Below, in pieces: positions 27,172 through 34,778 of a stretch of 36,757 nucleotides of DNA. The notes under the pieces are model-generated. The model did no database searches. It saw only the letters and a program-made list of their open reading frames with translations, and was not told the origin of the DNA. A program made the position numbers and the translations under genes. Numbering within the stretch: position 1 is the stretch's first letter; each line of letters begins with the position of its first letter. Where the stretch lies: positions 1 to 36,757 of the forward strand of contig JAJAYQ010000151.1 in assembly GCA_026786145.1 (NCBI GenBank). Reading direction: 5' to 3'. Source of the stretch: Spirochaetaceae bacterium (GTDB taxonomy: Bacteria; Actinomycetota; Actinomycetes; JACCUZ01).

Positions 27172-27971
27172 TGGCGGCCGACCGGGTCCCTGACCGGCTC
27201 CGTGCCCACTGGGCCGCCTGGTTCGGTGCCTCGCCGCAGGACCTCGCCGCCCTCGGGGCCGGCAACGGCCGCCCGGACGGTCCCGGGCCCGGGAGGACCG
27301 CGCCGCGGGTGGTCGTGGTGGGCTCGCGCCGGCGTACCGCCCCGGGCTGGGACGGAGCCGTGCACCCCGTCCTCGGCGTCATCGACCCCGCGGGGCGCGC
27401 CGTCGTGTCGGTCCCGCCCGACGATGCCCGCTGGGCGCGCGACCTCGTAGCGGGTGGCACGGATCTGGACGGCTTGCGCGAGGCCCTGCCCGGTCGACTC
27501 GGCCTGCCCGGCCATCAGGTCTACCGCGCTGCGTACCGGTGGACGACCGAGCCTGCTGGCCCGGAGCACCAGCCCGACGCCGGCGTGTGGGTCCCGGTCG
27601 ACGACCCTGCTGTCCCCGAGTGGCTACGACCTTTCGGCGGCAAGGCACTGATAGCAGTCGATGAGGACGGCGGCTACCTCGCGGGCGTCGGCCTCAAGCG
27701 TCACGACGGCCATGCCCGGGAGATAGCGGTCGTCACCGATGAGGCTGCCCGTGGGCGCGGGCTGGCCCGGCGTCTCGTCGCACAGTCCGCTCGCACCCTG
27801 CTGAGCGCCGGCGTCGTCCCGACGTACCTGCACGACCCCGACAACATCGCGTCGGCGCGCGTCGCCGAGGCCGCCGGACTTCCGGACCGCGGCTGGACCG
27901 CGCTCGGGCTGGCCGAGCCGTCACTCACCACCGAGGAGGACCAGCGAGCAAGTCAGGCGCCGGTGGCGTGA
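27171..27971 (+). CDS. GNAT-family acetyltransferase
   Basis: The 266-residue protein has an N-terminal domain with no clear motif and a C-terminal GNAT core (about 155-250): GYLAGVGLKRHDGHAREIAVVTDEAARGRGLARRLVAQSARTLL, in which the acetyl-CoA loop reads RGRGLARRL, then YLHDPDNIASARVAEAAGL. The substrate is unknown. The start overlaps the copA stop by one base (TGATG), so translation is coupled to copper export. The 3' end overlaps the convergent DUF6766 gene by 19 bp. Confidence 0.87.
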   Translation: MAADRVPDRLRAHWAAWFGASPQDLAALGAGNGRPDGPGPGRTAPRVVVVGSRRRTAPGWDGAVHPVLGVIDPAGRAVVSVPPDDARWARDLVAGGTDLDGLREALPGRLGLPGHQVYRAAYRWTTEPAGPEHQPDAGVWVPVDDPAVPEWLRPFGGKALIAVDEDGGYLAGVGLKRHDGHAREIAVVTDEAARGRGLARRLVAQSARTLLSAGVVPTYLHDPDNIASARVAEAAGLPDRGWTALGLAEPSLTTEEDQRASQAPVA

Positions 27972-28615
27972 TGCGGCTCCGCGACCGGCTTGGACTCGGC
28001 GGAACCCCGCTGCCGCAAGTAGACCGAGCCACCGACGATGGCGGCCACCGCCAGGAACTCGCTCTGCCAGTTCTGCAACGACTCGAACCAGAACTGCGCC
28101 GTCCGCGCGTACTGCCAGGCCGAGACTGCCGCCTCGCCGTGGGCCAGCTGCTCCTCGCTGTAGGCCCGCGCGCCGCCGAGGGCGTGGAGCACGATCGTCA
28201 TCAGGAACAGCACGAGGAACAGCAGCGCCAGTGAGTTCTCGTACACGGTGAGGATCCAGCCGCCGCGGCGCACCGGCCAGGGGACGTCCTTGCGCTTGTC
28301 CGCCTCTCGCGGGTCGGCGTCCTGGGGTGCGGGTCCGTCGATCGGCTTGGACTCCGACGAGCCGCGCTGGAAGAGGAAAGCAGTCAGGACGACGTACATC
28401 CCCATCTGCAGGAACTCGCTCTCCCAGTTCTCGAACGTCGCCTCGACAAACTGGCCGGTGTGCAGGTAGCCCCACAACGACACCGTGAGGTCGTGGTGGG
28501 CGACCTGGTTGGCGTTGTACACGCGGACGCCCGACAGCGCCATCCCGACCAGGAAGACGGCGAACAGCCCGGCGTTGGCGAGAAGGAGTCCGTGGTCACG
28601 CAGCCAGGTCCGCAT
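27953..28615 (-). CDS. DUF6766-type membrane protein with internal duplication
   Basis: The 220-residue protein has four transmembrane-like segments in two halves. Each half contains a hydrophobic helix, a Tyr-Asn/Ser-x-x-Gln-xx-His segment (VYNANQVAHH and AYSEEQLAHG), an ExxNWxSEFL motif (FENWESEFL and LQNWQSEFL), a second hydrophobic helix and a QRGSxESKP tail. The repeated unit is about 90-100 residues. This matches the uncharacterised DUF6766 pattern as I recall it. Function is unknown. ATG 28615 starts the natural MRTWLRDHGLLLANAG. It converges on the acetyltransferase gene. Confidence 0.85.
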   Translation of the reverse strand: MRTWLRDHGLLLANAGLFAVFLVGMALSGVRVYNANQVAHHDLTVSLWGYLHTGQFVEATFENWESEFLQMGMYVVLTAFLFQRGSSESKPIDGPAPQDADPREADKRKDVPWPVRRGGWILTVYENSLALLFLVLFLMTIVLHALGGARAYSEEQLAHGEAAVSAWQYARTAQFWFESLQNWQSEFLAVAAIVGGSVYLRQRGSAESKPVAEPHHATGA

Positions 28616-28721
28616 GCGGCGGATTGTGCCCCGCCGTGGTCCGGATACTCCGCCGGGGTCAGGAGTGCATCCACCTCGGCGCGGCGCGGGACGGAAGGCA
28701 CGGCCCCGGGGCGCTGCACGG

Positions 28722-29069
28722 TCACCGGAAGGTCCGTAGCCGGGGGACAAGGACGGCGCCGCTGGCGGTCTTGCGGAACTGGAGCAAGGTCGAAGTGCAC
28801 TCCACGCGGCGGAGATACGCCCGGCAGGACATCGCGACCGGCAGGTCCTCGAAGGAGAGGCGCCAGCGCCAGCGACCGGACGGGTCCTGAGCCACTACTT
28901 CGTCGGCGCTGTCGATGCCCTCGCGCAGCCGCTCTACCGCGGTCGTGCACGAGCCGAGGTCGAGGAACGGTTCGGTGCACCGACCCAGCTCGCGGTTGTT
29001 CGCGGAGATCAGCCGCCACTCCACCGCGCGCGGGAACCGCGTGAAGAGCTGGTAACGCGCGCTCGCCAT
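28722..29069 (-). CDS. Small hypothetical protein (weakly YegP/DUF1508-like)
   Basis: The 115-residue protein begins MASARYQLFTRFPRAVEWRLISANNRELGRC, with a Trp-Arg-Leu and Asn-Asn-turn arrangement like DUF1508/YegP repeats, then a helix (CTTAVERLREGI) and a second strand set (RWRWRLSFEDL). The resemblance is weak. It has a good GGAGAGG 5 bases before ATG 29069 and strong GC3, so coding is likely. It has no signal peptide. Two hairpins separate it from the CYTH-CHAD gene upstream, so it is probably transcribed separately. Confidence 0.7.
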   Translation of the reverse strand: MASARYQLFTRFPRAVEWRLISANNRELGRCTEPFLDLGSCTTAVERLREGIDSADEVVAQDPSGRWRWRLSFEDLPVAMSCRAYLRRVECTSTLLQFRKTASGAVLVPRLRTFR

Positions 29070-29085
29070 GTCGCCTCTCCGCTGA

Positions 29086-29127
29086 CGGCCGTGGTCGGCC
29101 GCGGCACACGGCGTGATGCTGCCGTGT
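29086..29127 (-). terminator. Twin hairpins after the CHAD-ParA operon
   Basis: ACACGGC-N8-GCCGTGT (29106-29127) is a perfect 7-bp stem located 66 bases beyond the CYTH-CHAD stop codon. A second stem, CGGCCG-TGGT-CGGCCG (29086-29101), follows it. No U-run is present. Position suggests termination of the operon at 29193-33853. Confidence 0.55.
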
Positions 29128-29192
29128 CCAGGAGACGGTGCGCGCCGTCCAGGTGAAGCACCGATGGCCGACGGGTGAACTCCCGCCCGGCG

Positions 29193-30701
29193 CTAGACCG
29201 TTCGCAAGCGCTTCACTTGCTTGCGGAGCTTGTCGACCCGGCGTTGCAGGGCGGCGGCGTGCAGTTGCTCGAGGCCGTGCAGCCGGCCGAACGTGAACCC
29301 GTTCTCACCCGCAGCGTGCGCCTGTATCGCTATGCCGCGCAGCAGCTCTTGCGCCCGATCGCACGACGCCTGCTCGGCGAGTAGCCTCGCCACCTCGTCC
29401 AGCAGCTGGGCCATCGCTCCCTGACCGGCCGCACCCGTGGCCAGCGCCTCGGCGTAGCGCGCGCGCTCGACAGCTCGCTCGGCTCCGCGCAGCCGCCGGC
29501 CGCACTCCTCCTCGGTACCGCTCCGACCCAGCTCGACGATGCGACGTTCAGCGCGGCGTACCGCGCGGTCCGCGAGGTCGGGGAGCACGTCGCCCGCCCG
29601 GTCACCTGAGCCCGCGGGCGCTGACGCCGCGAGCGAGGCGACAGCATCGAGCAGGTCCAGATAGCGCGGCGAGTCCAGCGACTTCCGGAGGAGCGACATC
29701 GCCGTACGGCGGGCCGCGGCCAGCTCACGGGCGACACGTCGGCCCACCGGGCCGAGGACGAGCTCCTTGGGCTCCGCCGCCAGCGCCTCGCGGATACGGG
29801 CGCGCGCCGCGTCGAGCTCGTCGACATCTGCCACCACGGACTCGAGCCAGGCCAGCTCGGCCCGAGCGTGCGCGGTCCTCTTGTCGGGGACCACCTGGCC
29901 GTAGAGCGCCACCGCCGCCCTGAGTCGCACGACGGCGCTCCGCATGCGCTGCGGTGCGCCGGTGCGGTCCAGGCGGACCAACGGGTCGGCGTTCAGCAGG
30001 TCGGTGACCGCAGACCGCAGGCCCGCCAGGAGCACCACCGCGACCGGCGTCTTGCGACGCCGCCTGGTGGGCTGCGCCTGCACCGAGAACCCGGCCGAGC
30101 CCGCACCGAGGACCCGGGCCACCTTCGACGAAGAGCCCGCAGAGGCGATGCCTGCAGCGCGCACCGCCGCGTCCAGCTCCTCGAGCAGCGCCCGGTCACC
30201 CTCGACCAGCTCGACCTCGAGCTCGCGCCACGTCACGGTTCCGACATCGGAGTCGACATCGTCACGTCGTTGGCCGCTGACCCTGTCGTCGGCCACCTCG
30301 GCCAGCACCCGTCCGTCGGCGTCCAGCAGGTGGTGGACGGTGCGGCGGTTGACCAGCGTCGCGACCGGCACCAGCGAGGCGGAGCGGACGAGGGCGCGGA
30401 CCAGCGCCGTGAGGGCGGCCGGTGGTGTCTGCGAGCGCCCGAGGTCACGCCGCACCTCGAGTCGCTCGCTGTCCGCGATGGACAGCTTGAGGTGCCAGCC
30501 GTCGTCCTCTCCGCCGGTCCGGCGCCGGAGGGTGGCGCCGGCCGCACCCAACGAGTGCGTCTCGTTGTCGAAGTACGTCGCGGTCAGCTCCATCTCGGCG
30601 TGCACCGCCATCGACACGACGCCCCCGATCCCGACGAGGTCCGGCAGCGGTTGGCCGTCGTCGAGCTCGTACTTGGCCTCGATCTCCAGGTGGGTGCGCA
30701 T
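29193..30701 (-). CDS. CYTH-CHAD protein
   Basis: The N-terminal CYTH domain (about 1-200) has the ExExK motif in HLEIEAKYEL (Glu6, Glu8, Lys10), the Arg cluster ATLRRR (59-61), WHLKL (Lys72), WRELEVELVEG (Glu160/162/164) and SSKVAR (Lys193). These are the metal- and triphosphate-binding residues of tunnel triphosphatases. The rest (about 220-502) is a helical CHAD domain, but its two phosphate-binding motifs are weak: RMRSAVVRLRAAV lacks the usual His, and LHGLEQLHAAALQ lacks the RK...K..RY residues. CHAD domains bind polyphosphate. The ATG at 30701 matches the MRTHLEIEAKY start. It is the last gene of the operon, 19 bases after the Nudix gene. Confidence 0.9.
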   Translation of the reverse strand: MRTHLEIEAKYELDDGQPLPDLVGIGGVVSMAVHAEMELTATYFDNETHSLGAAGATLRRRTGGEDDGWHLKLSIADSERLEVRRDLGRSQTPPAALTALVRALVRSASLVPVATLVNRRTVHHLLDADGRVLAEVADDRVSGQRRDDVDSDVGTVTWRELEVELVEGDRALLEELDAAVRAAGIASAGSSSKVARVLGAGSAGFSVQAQPTRRRRKTPVAVVLLAGLRSAVTDLLNADPLVRLDRTGAPQRMRSAVVRLRAAVALYGQVVPDKRTAHARAELAWLESVVADVDELDAARARIREALAAEPKELVLGPVGRRVARELAAARRTAMSLLRKSLDSPRYLDLLDAVASLAASAPAGSGDRAGDVLPDLADRAVRRAERRIVELGRSGTEEECGRRLRGAERAVERARYAEALATGAAGQGAMAQLLDEVARLLAEQASCDRAQELLRGIAIQAHAAGENGFTFGRLHGLEQLHAAALQRRVDKLRKQVKRLRTV

Positions 30702-30720
30702 CCGTCTCCGTCGCCGTCGC

Positions 30721-31617
30721 CTAGGCCGCGGGCTCGTGGCGCTCGTACGAGCTGATGGTGCCGTTGCGATGGTGCAGCAGCCACCAGCCGCCCTTCTTGA
30801 CGCCGGTCTCGCCGGGCGGCCTGGCACCACCCCCGCCGCCAAGGCTGCGCAAGAGCCCGCTGATGACACGCTGCTGGCCGCAGACGACGAGTGCCGAAGC
30901 GGCGGAGGCCTCCCGGCGGACCCGGTCCGACACCTCCTGCTCGTTGCCGGCGAAGCCGGCTCTCGTGAGCCTGCTCTCCCGCCGGACGGTCAGGCCGGTG
31001 GCAGCCGCGAACGGTGTGAGCATCTCGGTGCAGGCGGGCAGGTCGGCGCTGAGCAGGTCGGTCACGCCAAGACCTCCCAGCACCTCGACGAGCGCGGCAG
31101 CCTGCTCGCGGCCGGACCGGTTCAGCCGTGCCTCAGCCGCTCGGCCGCGACGCCCGGCTGGGGCGACGGTGGAGCCGTTGCGCAGGAGCAGCAGGGGCTC
31201 GGTGTCCTTGACGGTCCGCGCGAACACGTCGAGAACGACACGGTCCGCGGCCGAGGTGACCCGGCGGCGGGCTGCCCGCAGCGGGAGCCACTCCAGCTCG
31301 TCGACCTCCCGGCTCGGACGGAACGCCCCACCGTCCTCCCGCATCGACCAGTAGGTCACGACCTTGTTGGCCGGGCGTCCGCCGGACGTCACCCGGTAGC
31401 GGACGGTTGTCAGCCGGGACCCGATGCGCGGGCGGTGACCGGTCTCCTCCGACATCTCCCGGACGGCCGTGACGAGCAGGTGCTCCCCCGGCTCGGCCTT
31501 GCCCTTCGGCAGGGACCAGTCGTCGTAGCGGGGCCGATGCACCAGGGCCACCTCCGGGTCGGCCGGGTCGTGGCGCCAGAGCACACCGCCGGCGGCCAGC
31601 ACGGTGGGCCGGCTCAC
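30721..31617 (-). CDS. Nudix hydrolase fused to degenerate histidine-phosphatase domain (MutT1-like)
   Basis: The 298-residue protein has a complete Nudix box (Gly39 to Gly60, GX5EX7REUXEEXG), so nucleoside- or dinucleoside-polyphosphate hydrolysis is plausible. The C-terminal domain aligns with SixA/phosphoglycerate-mutase-like domains of MutT1-type fusions, but the catalytic RHG/RHA reads RNG (146-148). The basic SSxxR-like position reads SADLPAC, and the second His position reads CGQQRV. Phosphatase activity is therefore probably lost. GTG 31617 overlaps the ParA stop as GTGA. It sits between ParA and CYTH-CHAD genes. Confidence 0.88.
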   Translation of the reverse strand: MSRPTVLAAGGVLWRHDPADPEVALVHRPRYDDWSLPKGKAEPGEHLLVTAVREMSEETGHRPRIGSRLTTVRYRVTSGGRPANKVVTYWSMREDGGAFRPSREVDELEWLPLRAARRRVTSAADRVVLDVFARTVKDTEPLLLLRNGSTVAPAGRRGRAAEARLNRSGREQAAALVEVLGGLGVTDLLSADLPACTEMLTPFAAATGLTVRRESRLTRAGFAGNEQEVSDRVRREASAASALVVCGQQRVISGLLRSLGGGGGARPPGETGVKKGGWWLLHHRNGTISSYERHEPAA

Positions 31618-32348
31618 GGGCGGACCTCTGCCCACAGCTGTTCGTAGCACTGCGCCGCCACGCTGCTCGGGGCGAACGCGGGGACGGGCGCTCGCAGCTC
31701 GGCCATCTGCTCGATGATCGACAGGGCCGGGATCACCGTGACGGCGACACGGGCCTGGTCGCGGGAGATCGTCGCGATCACCTCCCGGTGCAGCCGCTTG
31801 CGACGGTCGGCCATCGAGAAGAACGCGACCACCTCGGGGCGACGTCCCTCCGAGTCGGCGACGAACCGCGTCAGCTGGTCGAAGGTGCGCAGCGACAGGG
31901 TGGCGGGAATCAACGGGACGAGGAGGACGTCCGCGGCATGCAGGACGTTCTCGGACACCAAGGAGACGCTGGGAGGACAGTCCAGGAAGACGACGTCGTA
32001 GTCGTCGGCCACCGTCGCCAGGAGCTGACCCAGGCGACGCGTCCGCTTCTTGGTGTCGTCGAGGTCGAGGTCCATGTTGCGGTAGCTGAAGTCGGCGGGC
32101 AGGAGGTCGAGGTTCTCGAAGTCGGTGGCCTTCAGCGCCTCCTCGATCGGGCGCTTGCGGGTCACCAGGGCATGGCTGCCGCCCTTGACCCGCGGACGGA
32201 CCCGGAAGAGGAACGTCGCGGCTGCCTGCGGGTCGAGGTCCCAGAGCAGCGTCCGGGCACCCTCACGGGCGGAGAGGTAGGCCAGGTTCACCGCAGTCGT
32301 CGTCTTCCCGACCCCACCCTTGATGTTGTACGACGCATAGACCCTCAT
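31614..32348 (-). CDS. ParA/MinD-family partition ATPase
   Basis: The 244-residue protein has the deviant Walker A KGGVGKTT (10-17, signature Lys10), Walker A' WDLDPQAAAT (36-45), and Walker B DVVFLDCPPS (118-127). Small ParA proteins lacking an N-terminal helix-turn-helix move DNA or protein cargo by ATP-dependent binding to the nucleoid. There is no ParB gene or parS-like site nearby, so this is unlikely to be the chromosomal parA. ATG 32348 overlaps the CHAD gene stop (ATGA), and its own stop overlaps the Nudix start (GTGA), so the product is made in step with the polyphosphate-type proteins. Confidence 0.92.
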   Translation of the reverse strand: MRVYASYNIKGGVGKTTTAVNLAYLSAREGARTLLWDLDPQAAATFLFRVRPRVKGGSHALVTRKRPIEEALKATDFENLDLLPADFSYRNMDLDLDDTKKRTRRLGQLLATVADDYDVVFLDCPPSVSLVSENVLHAADVLLVPLIPATLSLRTFDQLTRFVADSEGRRPEVVAFFSMADRRKRLHREVIATISRDQARVAVTVIPALSIIEQMAELRAPVPAFAPSSVAAQCYEQLWAEVRP

Positions 32349-33853
32349 CCCCTGCCACCGAGGCTCTGCAACCGGGCCGTGCTCGACGGTCGGACGAACC
32401 GACCGAACGCGCGCTGGAAGTCCTGGTGGGCCCGGTCCTGCTCGCCGTCGAGGTGACCGACCAGCTCACCCATCGCGAGGACCGCACCTGCCGACGTGCC
32501 GTCGGTGACCATCTCCTCGGCGAACTTCCGCAGTGCATGGCGCTGGACCTCGGAGTCCTGGAACCGGCCGAGCACGTCCTGCAACCCCTTGAGGTCGGTG
32601 ACAGCTTGCTTGCGCGCCGCCTTGTCGATCACGCCCGAGAACACCTCGAGGGAGTAACGCAGCTCCTTGCACCGCTTCCGCAGCGAGTGCAGGTCCTCCG
32701 CCGGCGAGTCGGGGGTGATGGCCCCGCCGTCGCGTGCGACCCGCCGGAAGGTGCGCGTGATGATGCGGTCGGCGAGCTCGCCGGCCGTCGGCACCGTCGA
32801 CCCTTCGGCGTCCACGTCGGCGAGGTCGGTGAGGGCCGGCTCCCAGTCCGCCACCAGCCGGGTGAAGCGGGCCGAGCGCAGTCCGCGGACCAGGGCACGA
32901 CGCTCGGCGGTACGACGGCGGCGGAGGTGCGCGGCGAACGGCCCGAGGTCCGCCGGCTCGGCAGCCACCAGCCACCCCGACATCACGGGCAGGTCCAGCT
33001 CGTAGACGTCGAGGTCGCGCACCGGTGTCGTGAGGTCCCCGAGCCACTTGAACGCGGGCTCCCACCGGCTGCGCATCTCGTCGGGAAGAGCGGGGCGACC
33101 GAGCTTGAGCGTCGATCGCGTACGCCGGACCGCGACCCGGAAGTCGTGCAGGAACTCGGTGTCCACGTCGTCCAGGAGGCCGGGCAGGTTCGCCTGCATG
33201 GCGGAGAGGAACTCGCGCAGGACCCCGGCCAGCAGCACCGGCGCGGGCGCGATGCGGTCGGGACTGGCGGGCGGCGGTACGTCGTCGAGGACGGCATCGT
33301 CGCTCGCCGGCCGCAGCCCGAGAGCGGCCAGGATCGTGCTGGTCCGACGGGCCGCCTCGTCGTACCCGCGCAGCGGCAGCACCCTGACCTCCGCCGGGAC
33401 GGCTGAGGTCTTCGCGACGGGCTCGTCCAGCTGGAGCCGGGCAACGGTCTTGCCGTCCTGGTCGTGGAGCTCGACCCGGCGTACGCGCCGCCTCTCCTCC
33501 GAGGTGACCATCAACGCGCGGATGCCTGACACCGGAGCCAGGGCGTCGCGCAGCGCGCCCTCGGGGAGCGCGCCCGCGAGCGCCGGCCAGCTCAGACCGG
33601 CCACGGGCGTGACGCGGGTCGTCACGGCGTCGGGACCGATCAGCACCAGCCGCCCCTCCGCGGCCGTCACCTGGTGCTCGAGGACGAGCCCCGCGTCGCG
33701 GAGGCGGTGGTCGAAGGTGTCGAGCCGGGCCTGGCGCACCACCTGGGCGCCACCCGTGACCACCGCGAAGCTTCCCGAGAGGGCCTTGACCACGGCTGCG
33801 AGGTCGAGTGCGCCGTCGTCGGGAGCCAGTAGGGCGGCGGACGGACTCGTCAT
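32345..33853 (-). CDS. CHAD-domain protein with CYTH-like N-terminal region
   Basis: The 502-residue protein begins with a region (about 40-180) that looks like a divergent CYTH-type barrel (RLDTFDHRLRDAGL, GKTVARLQLDE) without the ExExK motif. A CHAD domain follows (about 205-500). Both CHAD basic motifs are intact: FLHDFRVAVRRTRSTL (His236, Arg239, Arg243/244) and LHSLRKRCKELRYSLEVF (His389, Arg392, Lys393, Lys396, Arg399, Tyr400). These form the basic groove that binds polyphosphate. ATG 33853 is the first start of the operon; a -10-like TAGGGT (33868-33863) lies just upstream. The stop overlaps the parA-like start. Confidence 0.9.
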   Translation of the reverse strand: MTSPSAALLAPDDGALDLAAVVKALSGSFAVVTGGAQVVRQARLDTFDHRLRDAGLVLEHQVTAAEGRLVLIGPDAVTTRVTPVAGLSWPALAGALPEGALRDALAPVSGIRALMVTSEERRRVRRVELHDQDGKTVARLQLDEPVAKTSAVPAEVRVLPLRGYDEAARRTSTILAALGLRPASDDAVLDDVPPPASPDRIAPAPVLLAGVLREFLSAMQANLPGLLDDVDTEFLHDFRVAVRRTRSTLKLGRPALPDEMRSRWEPAFKWLGDLTTPVRDLDVYELDLPVMSGWLVAAEPADLGPFAAHLRRRRTAERRALVRGLRSARFTRLVADWEPALTDLADVDAEGSTVPTAGELADRIITRTFRRVARDGGAITPDSPAEDLHSLRKRCKELRYSLEVFSGVIDKAARKQAVTDLKGLQDVLGRFQDSEVQRHALRKFAEEMVTDGTSAGAVLAMGELVGHLDGEQDRAHQDFQRAFGRFVRPSSTARLQSLGGRG

Positions 33854-33890
33854 GGTGGCGGCACCCTAGCCGTCGCAGGTGAACGCTCCC

Positions 33891-34778
33891 CTACGACCGC
33901 GCATCAGCATCGCGGTCCCAGGCCGTCGGACGACCCTGTAGGACCGAGATGAGGTGTCGCACCGTCTCCGTCATGGCGTCCCGCGCCGCGGCGAGATAGC
34001 CGCGGGGGTCGACGGCCGACGGGTTCTTCTCGAGGTGCTCCCGCACCGCCGCGGTGAAGGCCATCCCGAGGGCGGTGCCCACGTTGATCTTCACCATGCC
34101 GGCGGCAACACCGCGCTGCAGCTCGTCGTCGGGCACTCCCGACGATCCGTGCAGCACCAGCGGGACGGGAACGGCCTCCCGCAACCTGGCGATGAGGTCG
34201 TGGTCGAGCGAAGCGGACCTCGATGTCATCGCGTGCGAGCTGCCGACCGCGACGGCCAACGCGTCCACGCCCGTCCGCCCGACGTAGTCCGATGCCTCGG
34301 CGGGGTCGGTGCGTACGCCGGCCGTGTGCGCGCTCGCCGGTGCGTTCGGCTTGCCCCCCACATAGCCAAGCTCGGCCTCGAGCCACAGGCCGGTACCGTG
34401 CGCCCAGTCCGCCGCGGCCCTCGTCCTCGAGACGTTGTCCTCGTAGGGCAACGAGCTGGCGTCGAACATCGCCGAGGAGAAGCCGGCATCAGCCGCCTGA
34501 TGAAGCAGGTCCAGGTCCTCGACATGGTCCAGATGAAGAGCGACGTCGACCGCCGCCGTGCGCGCGATCTCCGCAGCGGCAGCCGTCACCGGGCGGACCT
34601 GCCCGCCGTGGAACGCGACGGCGTTCTGGCTCAGCTGGAGCACGACGGGGGCGAGCCCGGCCTCGGCCCCGGCCACGATGGCCTCGACGTGCTCGACGGT
34701 CACGAAGTTGAACGCGAGCAGGCCGCGACCTGAGGTGGCGGCGCGGCTCACCAGGTCGCCGGTCCGCACCAGCGTCAT
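33891..34778 (-). CDS. Class II fructose/tagatose-bisphosphate aldolase
   Basis: The 295-residue protein is a zinc class II aldolase: LLAFNFVTVEHVEAIV, the catalytic Asp and zinc His in ALHLDHVEDLDLL, MFDASSLPYEDNV, WLEAELGYVGGK, the zinc ligands in GSSHA and PLVLHGSSGVPDDEL, and KINVGTALGMAFTAAVREHL. The overall form is closer to the GatY/KbaY/AgaY tagatose-type group than to FbaA. ATG 34778 overlaps the PfkB stop (ATGA). With the kinase and SIS isomerase it would cleave a ketose bisphosphate to triose phosphates. Confidence 0.9.
   Translation of the reverse strand: MTLVRTGDLVSRAATSGRGLLAFNFVTVEHVEAIVAGAEAGLAPVVLQLSQNAVAFHGGQVRPVTAAAAEIARTAAVDVALHLDHVEDLDLLHQAADAGFSSAMFDASSLPYEDNVSRTRAAADWAHGTGLWLEAELGYVGGKPNAPASAHTAGVRTDPAEASDYVGRTGVDALAVAVGSSHAMTSRSASLDHDLIARLREAVPVPLVLHGSSGVPDDELQRGVAAGMVKINVGTALGMAFTAAVREHLEKNPSAVDPRGYLAAARDAMTETVRHLISVLQGRPTAWDRDADARS

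Noticed and set aside
31614-32348. Chromosomal parA of the origin region
   Set aside because: No parB, parS, gidB, rnpA or dnaA neighbours; the operon partners are CHAD and Nudix proteins.
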